A stretch of 64,000 nucleotides of DNA, taken from JACVRW01 sp963813495. Lineage in GTDB: Bacteria > Actinomycetota > Thermoleophilia > Solirubrobacterales > Thermoleophilaceae. The notes beneath the pieces were generated by a model, which was not told the origin of the DNA, did no database searches, and was given only the letters and a program-made list of their open reading frames with translations. A program made the position numbers and the translations under genes. Below are positions 10,481 through 18,704 of the stretch, in pieces (the stretch's first letter is position 1; each line of letters opens with the position of its first letter). The DNA is taken from contig CAWEZC010000003.1 of assembly GCA_963813495.1 (NCBI GenBank), positions 62,001-126,000 of the forward strand, read 5' to 3'.

Positions 10481-10752
10481 CCGCCCGCCACCGCCGGCAG
10501 GATCGTGACCTCGTCACCGTCCTCGACCGCGGTTTCCAAGCCGTCCAGGAAGCGAATGTCCTCACCGCCGACGTAGACGTTCACGAAGCGGCGCAGATCG
10601 CCGTCCTCGGCGATGCGGTCGCGCAGCCCGTCGTAGCGCTCGTAGAGGCCGTCGAGCACGTCGCCCACGGTGGTCGCGCCGTCGACCGAGGTCTCGGAGT
10701 CGCCGCTCGTGACGCTGCGTAGCTGTGTGGGGATCTTGACGGTGACCGCCAT
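10477..10752 (-). CDS. MoaD/ThiS-family sulfur carrier protein (CysO/MetO-like)
   Basis: A 91-residue ubiquitin-like protein ending in ILPAVAGG; the C-terminal Gly-Gly is the site of adenylation and thiocarboxylation in this family. The pattern RFVNVYVGGEDIRF and the TILPAVAGG end closely resemble mycobacterial CysO. It lies 14 bases after a threonine-synthase-family enzyme under a SAM riboswitch. In Streptomyces a pair of this kind (MetM and the carrier MetO) has been described as making homocysteine from O-phosphohomoserine. A role as sulfur donor for its neighbour is therefore the best inference. Cysteine synthesis with a CysM partner is the alternative, but no cysM or mec-type protease is nearby. 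Confidence 0.9.
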   Translation of the reverse strand: MAVTVKIPTQLRSVTSGDSETSVDGATTVGDVLDGLYERYDGLRDRIAEDGDLRRFVNVYVGGEDIRFLDGLETAVEDGDEVTILPAVAGG

Positions 10753-10766
10753 GCGGGATCGGCAGA

Positions 10767-12002
10767 TTACACGGCGCCGACGGCGGCTCCCGAGAGGGCT
10801 TCCTCGAACGAGTCGACCGAAGCGTCGATCTCGTACGTCTCGAAGGTCCCCCGTACCGCGTCGAGCGTCTTCAGGCCGTCCCCGGTGATCACCAGCACAA
10901 CCCGCTCACGGGGATCGATGTCACCGCGCTCGGCGAGCTTGCGCAGGGTCGCGGTGGTCACCCCGCCGGCGGTTTCGGTGAAGATGCCGGTGGTCTGGGC
11001 CAGCAGGCGGATGCCCTCGCGGATCTCGTCGTCGCTCACGGAGTCGACCGAGCCGCCCGAGCGCCGCGCCAGCTCCAGCACGTAGGGCCCGTCGGCCGGA
11101 TTGCCGATGGCGAGCGACTTGGCGATGGTGTCCGGGCGCACCGGGCGGCAGATGTCGTGCCCGCCCTCGAAGGCGCTGGCCACGGGCGAGCACCCGCTGG
11201 CCTGGGCGCCGTTGAACGTCGGTAGCTCACCCTCGATCAGGCCCACCTCGAGCCACTCCTCGAGACCGCGGGCGATCTTGGTGAACAGCGAGCCGGAGGC
11301 CACCGGCGCCACGATCCGGTCCGGCAGCTCGAAACCGAGCTGCTCGGCGATCTCGAAGGCGATCGTCTTCGAGCCCTCGGCGTAGTAGGGACGCACGTTG
11401 ACGTTGACGAAGGCCCAGTCGCGATCGCCCGAGAGCTCGGTGCAGAGCCGGTTGACCTCGTCGTAGTTGCCGCGCACGGCCACCAGGTGCGTTCCGTACA
11501 CGCCCGTGGCCAGGACCTTCTGCTCCTCCAGGTCTGCGGGAATGAACACGTAGGACTCGAGGCCCGCCGCCGCCGAATGGGCGGCCACGGCGTTGGCCAG
11601 GTTGCCGGTGGAGGGGCAGGCCACGACCGCGTAGCCCAGCTCCTGCGCCTTGGCCACGGCCACGGCCACGACGCGGTCCTTGAAGGAATGCGTGGGGTTC
11701 GCGGTGTCGTTCTTGACCCACACCTCGCCGAGGCCGAGCGCCTGCGCCAGGCGCGGTGCGCTCTGCAGCGGCGTCAGCCCCACGGGGAGGCCTGGCGCGG
11801 GCGGGCCATCGAAGGGCAGGAAGTCCGAGTAGCGCCAGATCGTCTGCGGGCCGGCCTGGATCCTGCGCCGCGTACCGGCGGGATCCAGCCCGCTCAGGTC
11901 ATAGGCCACCTCGAGGGGGCCGAAGCAGCGCTCACAGACGTAGCGAGCATCGAGCGGATAGGTCTCCTGACATTCCTTGCACTGAAGCGCCTGAACGGGC
12001 AT
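10767..12002 (-). CDS. thrC: Threonine-synthase-family PLP enzyme, probable MetM-type homocysteine synthase
   Basis: A 411-residue fold-type II PLP enzyme. An N-terminal zinc ribbon (LQCKECQETYPLD and YVCERCFGPL, residues 6-31) precedes the catalytic domain. The PLP lysine is in NPTHSFKDR, and the phosphate-binding loop follows as STGNLANAVAAH. By family this would convert O-phosphohomoserine to threonine (ThrC). Its leader, however, is a SAM-I riboswitch with a terminator, and the next gene is a thiocarboxylate-type sulfur carrier. Both point to methionine biosynthesis, that is O-phosphohomoserine to homocysteine with the carrier as sulfur donor. The ribosome binding site AAAGGA is well placed. 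Active-site residues that separate the two activities cannot be judged here. Confidence 0.9.
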   Translation of the reverse strand: MPVQALQCKECQETYPLDARYVCERCFGPLEVAYDLSGLDPAGTRRRIQAGPQTIWRYSDFLPFDGPPAPGLPVGLTPLQSAPRLAQALGLGEVWVKNDTANPTHSFKDRVVAVAVAKAQELGYAVVACPSTGNLANAVAAHSAAAGLESYVFIPADLEEQKVLATGVYGTHLVAVRGNYDEVNRLCTELSGDRDWAFVNVNVRPYYAEGSKTIAFEIAEQLGFELPDRIVAPVASGSLFTKIARGLEEWLEVGLIEGELPTFNGAQASGCSPVASAFEGGHDICRPVRPDTIAKSLAIGNPADGPYVLELARRSGGSVDSVSDDEIREGIRLLAQTTGIFTETAGGVTTATLRKLAERGDIDPRERVVLVITGDGLKTLDAVRGTFETYEIDASVDSFEEALSGAAVGAV

Positions 12003-12020
12003 TGCTGTCCTTTCCCTATG

Positions 12021-12053
12021 AAAAGCCTCCGCCGCTGCTGTGACGACGGAGGC
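12021..12053 (-). terminator. Intrinsic terminator, expression platform of the SAM riboswitch
   Basis: On the minus strand GCCTCCG (12053-12047) pairs with CGGAGGC (12031-12025) and is followed at once by TTTT. It sits between the SAM aptamer and the start of the PLP enzyme gene, about 19 bases upstream of the ATG. This is the usual arrangement for SAM-dependent premature termination. A competing antiterminator helix was not worked out. Confidence 0.8.
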
Positions 12054-12068
12054 CCGGGGGCGCTCCTG

Positions 12069-12200
12069 TCACATCTTCCGGACCCGTTTGATCCGATGGA
12101 CTTGGCACCTTTCCTCCGGTCCTTCGGCACGAATGCCTGGGACCGGCGGCGGTTGCCGGGGCTTCATAGGGCCATATCCCTCCACCCCTCTCGATGCAAC
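12069..12200 (-). promoter_or_regulatory. SAM-I (S-box) riboswitch
   Basis: The minus strand carries the S-box core in order: GAGAGGGGTGGAGGGATA, TGGCCCTATGAAGCCCCGG with CAACC, then after a variable arm GGTGCCAAGTCC, and a closing GATGTG that pairs with GCATC at the 5' end to form P1. These are the most conserved SAM-I segments, including the GAA/GGCAACC kink-turn region and the GGUGCYAAnUCC block. The target is the PLP enzyme and sulfur carrier operon. High SAM should favour the terminator downstream and switch the operon off. Confidence 0.93.
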
Positions 12201-12281
12201 GGCTATGTCTGCGGCGGAGGATAACACTCGGCAGAAGTAGAATGAACGCCGTGAACCCGCTGGACGACCCGCTCAGACCTG

Positions 12282-13280
12282 ATGCCGAGCCTTCCGAAGC
12301 CACGCCTCAGGCGCTCCGCTCGCGCGCGGGTCGACTCCGCGCTCCGTAGCGCCGCCTCGGCCGAGCCCAACGTCGAGGAGGTCAGCCACGGCGGCCTGCG
12401 CTGGATCAATATCGAGCGCCCCGGCCCCGTCGACCGCGCCTGGCTCGAGGAGCATTTCGACTTTCACCCGCTCGACTACGAGGACGTCCTCTCGCGCAAC
12501 CAGCGCCCGAAGATCGACGAGTACGACGACTACCTGTTCATCGTTCTCTACTTCCCGGTGTTCGACAAGACGGTCGGCCGGCTGAACGCCGGCGAGCTCG
12601 ACATCTTCATCGGCCCGGACTTCCTGATCACCCTGCCCAACCAGCCGATCCCACCGGTGGAGTACCTGTTCGAGCGCTGCCGCTCCTCCGACGAGGTGCG
12701 CGAGGCGCTGCTCTCCAAGGGCTCGGGCTACCTCCTCTACAAGATCGTCGACGACTCGTTCGACTACTGCTTCCCGATGCTGCGCAAGATCGGCAACAAG
12801 CTGGAGCGCCTGGAGGAGGACATCTTCGAGGGCAAGGCGGAGGAGGTCGTGCGCGACCTCTCCAATTCGAAGCAGGAGATCATCAACTTCCGCAAGATCA
12901 TCCGGCCCCAGCGCGCCGTGCTGCGCGACCTGGAGCGCACCAAGGCCCGGTACCTGGCCGAGGACCTCGAGGTCTACTTCGACGACATCGTCGACGCCTC
13001 CGAGCGCATCTGGGACATGCTCGAGAACTACAAGGAGGTCGTGGAGGCGCTCGAGGACACCAACGAATCGGTGCTCTCCCATCGCGTCAACGAGGTGCTG
13101 CGCGTGCTCACCGCCTTCAGCGTGGTGATCCTGCCCCTGACCCTGTTCGCGAGCGTCTTCGGGATGAACGTCGAGTTTCCGTTCGACAACGGCGTCGAGG
13201 CGTTCTGGGGCATCCTCGGGGGCATGGTCGTCGTACTCGTGGGCATGGTCGGCTACTTCCGCCGGCGCGGCTGGCTCTGA
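12282..13280 (+). CDS. corA: CorA-family magnesium/cobalt transporter
   Basis: A 332-residue CorA/MIT-type channel for divalent cations. The N-terminal cytoplasmic alpha/beta domain (about residues 35-230) is followed by the long stalk helix and two C-terminal membrane spans. The signature GMN is at residues 294-296 in FASVFGMNVEFP, and the last span ends before RRRGWL. The start shown is an ATG at 12282. A competing frame starts at ATG 12242 (MNAVNPLDDP..., 35 residues, stop at 12349) and looks like a plausible N-terminus, so the first ~20 residues are uncertain or an indel separates them. It diverges from the SAM-controlled operon. Confidence 0.92.
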   Translation: MPSLPKPRLRRSARARVDSALRSAASAEPNVEEVSHGGLRWINIERPGPVDRAWLEEHFDFHPLDYEDVLSRNQRPKIDEYDDYLFIVLYFPVFDKTVGRLNAGELDIFIGPDFLITLPNQPIPPVEYLFERCRSSDEVREALLSKGSGYLLYKIVDDSFDYCFPMLRKIGNKLERLEEDIFEGKAEEVVRDLSNSKQEIINFRKIIRPQRAVLRDLERTKARYLAEDLEVYFDDIVDASERIWDMLENYKEVVEALEDTNESVLSHRVNEVLRVLTAFSVVILPLTLFASVFGMNVEFPFDNGVEAFWGILGGMVVVLVGMVGYFRRRGWL

Positions 13281-13290
13281 ATCGGGATTC

Positions 13291-13319
13291 CGCAGGGGCG
13301 CGCAAGCGCAGACCCTGCG
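13291..13319 (+). terminator. Putative hairpin after corA
   Basis: CGCAGGG (13291-13297) pairs with CCCTGCG (13313-13319), and the loop holds an inner GCGC-GCAA-GCGC hairpin with a GNRA-type tetraloop. It starts eleven bases after the corA stop. There is no T-run, so it may be a weak terminator or an mRNA-stabilising end. Confidence 0.4.
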
Positions 13320-13370
13320 CACCGTTGTGTGGAGTGGACAGCTCTTGACTACACCGCCAGACCGTCCAGC

Positions 13371-14384
13371 ATGGGCCTACGCGCAGACCGCAAGCCGAAG
13401 ATCGAAAGCCTCAGGCGCGATGAGGATGTCGAAGGACTCGCTGAAGCCGCCTCCTTCAGCGACCCCCGCCCCACTCCGGACGGGTCCGTCCGAGATATGG
13501 GAGCACCCGTCCGCGCCGAGGCTATCCTCGCCCTGGGAGCCTTGGGGCCCGAGGCCGGGCGCCATGCCGTCGAGCTGGGCCTGACCGACGAGTCCGACCG
13601 AGTCCGCTGCGCGGCCATTCGCGTGCTTCACGGGCGGCGCAAGATAAGGGTGTTGGTGCGAGCGCTGATGTGGCTGCCGGCCGAAGAAGGCCAGTCGCGC
13701 AGGCTCGCGCTCCGAGCCGTCTACGACCTGCGCGACTCCGCGAGCTCACGGGCCATCGGCCAAGCCTTGGTGCACCGAAGTGACGAGGAGCTTCTGGGAG
13801 AGGACGAGGCCCCCTTGATCTCCGCACTCCTCGAGGAGAAGGGACGCCAAGAACAGGATGAGCTGGTCGAGCTCCTGATAGGGCTGCTGCGCAGCGACCG
13901 CGCGATCGTGGCCGATCGCTCGGCGGACCTGCTCGTCCGCCTGGCTTCAGCCGGTACCGAGCGCGTCGTTGCCGAGGTCCGCAGTGGCTCCGCGGCCGCC
14001 GAGGCCGCGTGGGTCCTGGGCCAGATCGGCGACCCTCAGACCGTTGACGCTCTGATGGAGGCCGTTGCCCACGACGATCCCCGTGTGCGGGCCGAGAGCG
14101 CCGCCGCGCTCGGTGCGCTCCGCGACCCCGTTGCCGTGAAGCCGCTCCTGCGTGCCACGCGCGATGCGAATCACCGCGTTCGCACAGAGGCCGGTATGGC
14201 ACTCGATCAATTGGGCAACGCCGCAGTGATCGTGGGAGTGGCGGCGCTGCTCCGGCCGACGATCCAGGAGGCCGTGGAGAACGCCGGAATCCACCCGGGG
14301 GGCGAGACGAACGGCCGAACGCATCGCAGCACCGCCCCGGCAGCTCGGCCGCCCCGCAAGCCCGCCTCGCGCCAGCGTCTCTGA
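13371..14384 (+). CDS. HEAT-repeat protein
   Basis: A 337-residue soluble protein built from HEAT/PBS-lyase-type helical repeats. Clear units are AEILALGALGPEAGRHAVEL-like segments near the N-terminus and AAWVLGQIGDPQTVDALMEA plus AAALGALRDPVAVKPLLRAT in the C-terminal half. Such repeats form scaffolds for protein contacts; no catalytic motif is seen. The tail (last 40 residues) is basic and low complexity. ATG 13371 (MGLRADRK) is preferred because the upstream in-frame GTG at 13329 would add 14 residues lacking repeat character. It lies between corA and the phosphomannomutase gene on the same strand. Partner unknown. Confidence 0.75.
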   Translation: MGLRADRKPKIESLRRDEDVEGLAEAASFSDPRPTPDGSVRDMGAPVRAEAILALGALGPEAGRHAVELGLTDESDRVRCAAIRVLHGRRKIRVLVRALMWLPAEEGQSRRLALRAVYDLRDSASSRAIGQALVHRSDEELLGEDEAPLISALLEEKGRQEQDELVELLIGLLRSDRAIVADRSADLLVRLASAGTERVVAEVRSGSAAAEAAWVLGQIGDPQTVDALMEAVAHDDPRVRAESAAALGALRDPVAVKPLLRATRDANHRVRTEAGMALDQLGNAAVIVGVAALLRPTIQEAVENAGIHPGGETNGRTHRSTAPAARPPRKPASRQRL

Positions 14385-14438
14385 GCACCGCGGCGGCGCG
14401 TCGCGGCGACCGGCGCTCGTCGTTAGGGTGCAGGCGCG

Positions 14439-15806
14439 ATGGACGAATCGATCTTCAAGGCCTACGACCTCCGCGGGACCTACCCCGATCAGATGGACGA
14501 GGAGCTCGCGTACCGCATCGGACGCGCCTTTGCACAGGTGCTCTCGGACCTGCAGGACAGTCCGGTCGGCGAGCTGCGGGTCGCCCTCTCCCGGGACATG
14601 CGGCTGTCGGCCCCGGCGATGGCCGAGCAGTACGCCCGCGGTATTGCCGACGCCGGTGCGGACGTGCTCGACATCGGCATGCAGGGCACCGAAATCCTCT
14701 ACTGGACGGTCGGCTCGCGCGAGCTCGACGGTGGCCTCATGTGCACCGCGTCCCACAACCCCAAGGCCTACACCGGCGCCAAGCTGGTCAAGCGTGGAGC
14801 GCTCGCGCTCTCCGGAGACTCGGGTATCGGGGAGCTGCGCGAGATCGTGAGCTCGGGCGAGCCCGGGCCTGCGGCCGACCCGCCGGGCGAGATCACGACC
14901 GAAGAGGTGGCCGACGCCTTCCGTGAGGCGGCGCTGGGCTACATCGATCCCGAGCGCATCGCGCCGCTCATCGTGGTGGTCGACGGCGGCAACGGCCTGG
15001 CCGGGCCGATGATGGGGCCACTGCTCGACTCCTTCCCGATCGAGCAGGTCAAGACCTACTGGGAGCCCGACGGCGCGTTCCCCGACCACGAGCCCAACCC
15101 GCTGCTGGAGGAGAACCGGCGCTTCATCATCGACAAGGTGCGGGAGACGGGCGCCGACCTCGGCATCGCCTGGGACGGCGACGGCGACCGCTGCTTCTTC
15201 ATCGACGACACCGGGGAGTTCGTGCCCGGTGACTTCCTCACCGCGCTCTTGGCCCAGTCGATCCTGAGCAAGGAGCCGGGCGCGATGGTCCTCTACGACG
15301 TGCGCGCCTCACGCGCGGTGCGGGACGTGGTGGAGCGCGCGGGCGGGACCGCGGCGGTCAACCGCGTCGGCCACGCCTTCTTCAAGACGCGCATGCGCGA
15401 GACCGGTGCGGTGTTCGGCGGAGAGGTCTCGGGGCACTACTACTTCCGCGACTTCTACTGCGCCGACTCCGGCACCCTGCCCGCCCTCCTGATGCTCGAG
15501 CTGCTTTCCAACGAGGGCAAGCGGCTGAGCGAGCTGCTCGAGCCGCTCAGCTCGCGCTACTTCATCTCCGGGGAGATCAACTCCGAGGTCAAGGACCAGG
15601 ACCGAAAGATGCACGAGATCGCCGAGCGCTACTCGGACGGCGAGGTGGATTGGCTGGACGGTGTGTCGGTCGACTACGACGACTGGCACTTCAACGTGCG
15701 GCCGTCCAACACAGAGCCCCTGTTGCGGCTCAACCTCGAGTCGGTGGTGTCGCGGGAGCACATGGAGCAGAAGCGCGACGAGGTCCTAGATCTGATCCAC
15801 GGGTAG
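14439..15806 (+). CDS. manB: Phosphomannomutase/phosphoglucomutase
   Basis: Alpha-D-phosphohexomutase of 455 residues that interconverts mannose-6-P/1-P or glucose-6-P/1-P, supplying sugar nucleotides for surface glycans. The start MDESIFKAYDLRGTYP contains the family YDLRG motif. The phosphoserine loop TASHNPKAYTG has the catalytic Ser at residue 105, and the metal-binding DGDGDRCFF is near 243. The sugar-specificity loop GEVSGHYYFRD and the phosphate-binding RPSNTEPLLRL are both present, so the enzyme looks intact. The SGHYYFRD form is common in bifunctional PMM/PGM. It is convergent with a Wzz-like gene whose 3' end overlaps it by 77 bases. Confidence 0.93.
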   Translation: MDESIFKAYDLRGTYPDQMDEELAYRIGRAFAQVLSDLQDSPVGELRVALSRDMRLSAPAMAEQYARGIADAGADVLDIGMQGTEILYWTVGSRELDGGLMCTASHNPKAYTGAKLVKRGALALSGDSGIGELREIVSSGEPGPAADPPGEITTEEVADAFREAALGYIDPERIAPLIVVVDGGNGLAGPMMGPLLDSFPIEQVKTYWEPDGAFPDHEPNPLLEENRRFIIDKVRETGADLGIAWDGDGDRCFFIDDTGEFVPGDFLTALLAQSILSKEPGAMVLYDVRASRAVRDVVERAGGTAAVNRVGHAFFKTRMRETGAVFGGEVSGHYYFRDFYCADSGTLPALLMLELLSNEGKRLSELLEPLSSRYFISGEINSEVKDQDRKMHEIAERYSDGEVDWLDGVSVDYDDWHFNVRPSNTEPLLRLNLESVVSREHMEQKRDEVLDLIHG

Positions 15807-16290
15807 GGCCGCGCAGCCCGCGGCGCAGGATCAGGAGGGCGATGCCGAGCGTCAAACCGCCGAAGCCGCCCAAGGCCGCCCAGCCAAGCGGCCCCAGCAT
15901 GCGCTGGGCCTGGCCGTTCGAGCCGCCGCGGACCGGAAGGCCACGGTCGTCGGGAATGGCGGCGCGGAAGGCTTTCGCGTAGCCCACGGCCAGCGCCCGG
16001 GCTTCCTCGCTTCCGGGCGCCTCGACCGTGAAGACCAGATCCAGGCGGGACGTGATCTCCGCACGCGAGCGGCGCCGAAGCCAGGCGGAGTCCACTCCCT
16101 CGACGCGCGACAGGCGCACGGCGTCGCGCAGAACGCGATCCGATCGCGCCAGCTCCACGCCACGCGGCCCGCCGAGATCCGAGGGCACCGCAACGACGAA
16201 GGCACGGGCGCGATAGTCGCGCGCCTGGCCGGTGGCCCAGAGGCCCGCGACGGCGCCCGCCAGCAGCGTGCCGGCGAGGATCAGCCTCAC
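15730..16290 (-). CDS. Wzz-like membrane protein (chain-length/polysaccharide co-polymerase type)
   Basis: A 186-residue protein starting at a GTG, with a hydrophobic N-terminal span (MRLILAGTLLAGAVAGLWAT), a periplasm-like middle with helical character, and a second span near residues 132-152 (LGWAALGGFGGLTLGIALLI). Two spans flanking an extracytoplasmic domain fit Wzz/polysaccharide co-polymerase proteins, which tune polymer length. Similar but larger proteins occur at 34355 and 35288. The last ~30 residues overlap the mannomutase gene in antisense and are low complexity. It follows the LamG gene by 42 bases and is probably in its operon. Confidence 0.6.
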   Translation of the reverse strand: MRLILAGTLLAGAVAGLWATGQARDYRARAFVVAVPSDLGGPRGVELARSDRVLRDAVRLSRVEGVDSAWLRRRSRAEITSRLDLVFTVEAPGSEEARALAVGYAKAFRAAIPDDRGLPVRGGSNGQAQRMLGPLGWAALGGFGGLTLGIALLILRRGLRGPTRGSDLGPRRASAPCAPATPPTRG

Positions 16291-16332
16291 GCGGCGACTG
16301 TAGCGAGCGCCCCCCCGTGGTCGCGCGGGCTG

Positions 16333-17415
16333 CTACTTCGGCGCCGAACGGGCCACCGGAACCAGCCGCGGCGCACAACCGCGCGGCTGGCCTGCGGCCT
16401 TGACCTGCAGTCGGCCGCTGCGGCTGGCGCGGACGACGAGACGCACACTTCCCCGGCGCCCCGTCCGGACCCGGCGAGACAGGCCCGGTCCGCGAACGCT
16501 CACACTGCGTCTCGCCACCGGACGACCGGAGCGCTTGACGGTCACCTTGAGGCTGGCGGGCCGGCGCGCAACGACTCGCCGGGGCCAGACCGCGACGCTC
16601 AGGCAGGCGACGGGCCGCACCAGCGCCCCCGCCTGCCCGACGGGCGGTCCGCTCACCGGCGGAAGCTGCAGCGGCGCGGGCGGCCGTGCCACGGGGGCGG
16701 CCGCCACGGCGACCTCAGGCGGGCTGAGCGCACGGTCGTCGATGGCCACCTCGTCGACGTCGCCCGTGAAGGGAAGGTCACAGGATCCGCGGTAGGTCCC
16801 GATGTACACGCCCGGCGCGCTCGTCCCGTAGGCGATGGCCAGCTGGCTCGGCGTGCCCTGGCCCACCTCGCGTCCGTCGAAGTAGAGCCGCACGTGGCGG
16901 CCGTCGTACGTGCCGGTGGCGTGGTGCCAAGCGCCGTCCCATACCGCCTGGGGGGCGGCTTCGGGCGAAAGCACGAAACGGGAGCTGTCGCTGATGTAGA
17001 AGGCCAGGCCGCCGCTGGGGGCCGAGTAGAGCCCGTAGGGCGCCGAGTGGCATCCGCTCGCCCCGCTGGCGACCACGTAGCGATAGCTGCCCGGGGTGCC
17101 GAGGCGGCGGACCCAGGCTCGGACCGAGACGCGCGGCGTATCAAAGCCCGCGGAGCTGGCGATGGCCACGTACTGGTTCTGGTTGCCATCGAAGCGCAGG
17201 GCGGCGCCGAGGCGCCCGCCGATCCATTGCGGATCCTGCGTGTCGTCGGAGGCCAGGGCACCCAGGCGGCCGTCGTGGCCGAGTCCGGTGGCATCGGCCA
17301 CCAGCTGCCCCGCTCCCTCGTCGAGGTGCCAGCGTCCCGTCGTCTCGGCCATTGCCGACGAGGGAACCATCACCGACGACAAGACGAGGGCCGCCGCGCC
17401 CCGAACTCTCCACAC
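16333..17415 (-). CDS. Secreted LamG-domain (concanavalin-like) protein
   Basis: A 360-residue exported protein. The first 23 residues are a Sec signal ending SSAMA, with likely cleavage before ETTGRW. Residues 25-230 form a LamG/concanavalin A-like fold: WHLDEGAGQLVADATGLGHDG, VSVRAWVRR, WHHATGTYDGRHVRLYFDG and GDVDEVAIDDRALS are hallmark strands. A proline-rich linker and a basic C-terminal beta domain (residues 270-350, with KVTVKRSGRPVARRSV) follow. LamG domains bind glycans or proteins, so a cell-surface or matrix role is likely. The start is a GTG. It shares a short divergent region with the MBL gene. Confidence 0.85.
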   Translation of the reverse strand: MWRVRGAAALVLSSVMVPSSAMAETTGRWHLDEGAGQLVADATGLGHDGRLGALASDDTQDPQWIGGRLGAALRFDGNQNQYVAIASSAGFDTPRVSVRAWVRRLGTPGSYRYVVASGASGCHSAPYGLYSAPSGGLAFYISDSSRFVLSPEAAPQAVWDGAWHHATGTYDGRHVRLYFDGREVGQGTPSQLAIAYGTSAPGVYIGTYRGSCDLPFTGDVDEVAIDDRALSPPEVAVAAAPVARPPAPLQLPPVSGPPVGQAGALVRPVACLSVAVWPRRVVARRPASLKVTVKRSGRPVARRSVSVRGPGLSRRVRTGRRGSVRLVVRASRSGRLQVKAAGQPRGCAPRLVPVARSAPK

Positions 17416-17473
17416 GCTTCAACAACTGGTGAGGCACCGCGCTACTTGCACGGCGCCGCTAGGGTGCGCCGCG

Positions 17474-18472
17474 GTGACCGACGATCCCTTCGCCCCGGCG
17501 GCGGCGGCCGGCATCCACCGACTGGCCGTACCCACGCCGTTCGCGGTCGGCCGGGTCAACGTCTACCTGATCGAGGACGACCCGCTGACCCTCGTCGACG
17601 CCGGCCCCAACTCCGGCACCTCACTCGATGAGCTCCAGCGCGGCATCACCGGCCTCGGACACGCGCTCGAGGACATCGAGCTCGTGATCCTGACCCATCA
17701 GCACATCGATCACCTCGGGCTGGTCTCGCTGGTGGCCGCGCGCTCGGGGGCGGAGGTGGCAGCCATCGACTGGGCCGTTCCCTACGTCGAGAACTACTCG
17801 GCCGAGGCCCAGGCCGATGACGACTTCGCCTACGACATGATGCTTCGCCACGGGATCCCCGAGGACGTGGCCACCGCGCTGCGCTCGGTATCGCGGGCGT
17901 TCCAGGCGTGGGGGTCGCGCGCCGACGTCACTCGAGTCCTCCACGACGGTGACGAGATGCGCTTTCGCGACCGCACCCTGCGCGTGCACCACCGCCCCGG
18001 CCATAGCCCTACCGACACGGTCTTCTTCGACTCGCAGCGCGGCATCCTGGTGGCGGCGGACCATCTGCTCAAGCACATCTCCTCCAACCCGCTGATCACC
18101 CGCCCGCGGGATGGATCCGGACAACGCCCGCAGTCCCTGGTCACCTACCTGGAGTCATTGCGCGCGACCCGCGAGATGGACGTGCAGCTGGTCCTGCCCG
18201 GCCACGGCGACCCGATCAGCGACCACCGCTCACTCATCGACGAGCGCTTCGCGCTGCACGACCGGCGGGCGGCCAAGATCCAGCGCCTGCTGGCCGAGCG
18301 CCCGCGTTCGGCCCACGAGATCGCGCAGTCCCTGTGGGGCAACGTCGCGGTAACCCAGGCCTACCTGACCCTGTCGGAGGTGCTGGGCCACGTGGACATG
18401 CTGCTCAACGCCGGACGCGCGCGCGAGGTGGCGCGCGACGGCGTCAGCGTGTTCGAGGCGGTCCAGGCCTAG
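17474..18472 (+). CDS. MBL-fold metallo-hydrolase
   Basis: A 332-residue metallo-beta-lactamase-fold enzyme starting at GTG 17474 (VTDDPFAP). The metal motif THQHIDHLG carries the HxHxDH ligands. HHRPGHSPTDT supplies the next His, AADHLLKHI the bridging Asp, and LPGHGDPI the last His. All ligands are present. A C-terminal winged-helix-like part (residues 255-325, HEIAQSLWGNVAVTQAYLTL) is typical of the group with LACTB2-like or thioester-hydrolase activities. The substrate is unknown. A decayed partial copy lies at 21309-21790, at about 98 percent identity over shared bases. Confidence 0.92.
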   Translation: MTDDPFAPAAAAGIHRLAVPTPFAVGRVNVYLIEDDPLTLVDAGPNSGTSLDELQRGITGLGHALEDIELVILTHQHIDHLGLVSLVAARSGAEVAAIDWAVPYVENYSAEAQADDDFAYDMMLRHGIPEDVATALRSVSRAFQAWGSRADVTRVLHDGDEMRFRDRTLRVHHRPGHSPTDTVFFDSQRGILVAADHLLKHISSNPLITRPRDGSGQRPQSLVTYLESLRATREMDVQLVLPGHGDPISDHRSLIDERFALHDRRAAKIQRLLAERPRSAHEIAQSLWGNVAVTQAYLTLSEVLGHVDMLLNAGRAREVARDGVSVFEAVQA

Positions 18473-18651
18473 CCGGCCGGCGCCGGGTGCTGGTCGTTGC
18501 CGCGCGGATCGAAGCTCGGCCGGTACTCCTCTCGGCGGGCCTCACGCAGCCGGGTGCCGCACTTCTCGCAGACCCAGTAGTGGACGAGCAGGCCGCGATG
18601 GCGGTCGTAGTGCGAGAGGAAGGCGTGAAATCCCTGGTGGCTGCATTTCAT
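18469..18651 (-). CDS. Small zinc-ribbon protein
   Basis: A 60-residue protein with a C...H..H arrangement at the N-terminus (MKCSHQGFHAFLSHYDRH) and a central CEKC motif in HYWVCEKCGTRL. The tail EEYRPSFDPRGNDQHPAP is extended. The two Cys pairs are not a perfect ribbon but suggest metal binding. It overlaps the end of the MBL gene by four bases in convergent orientation and lies 53 bases from the MFS gene stop on the same strand. Function unknown; the compact conserved-looking composition argues that it is real. Confidence 0.65.
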   Translation of the reverse strand: MKCSHQGFHAFLSHYDRHRGLLVHYWVCEKCGTRLREARREEYRPSFDPRGNDQHPAPAG

Positions 18652-18704
18652 GACACTGCTCCAACGCCGCTCCAGGAGGCTGGCTTACGGCCCTCCTCCG
18701 AAGT

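Noticed and set aside
12003..12240. Extra coding regions in the riboswitch leader
   Set aside because: Short frames on both strands here have no start context or conserved content; the strand is explained by the SAM aptamer and terminator.
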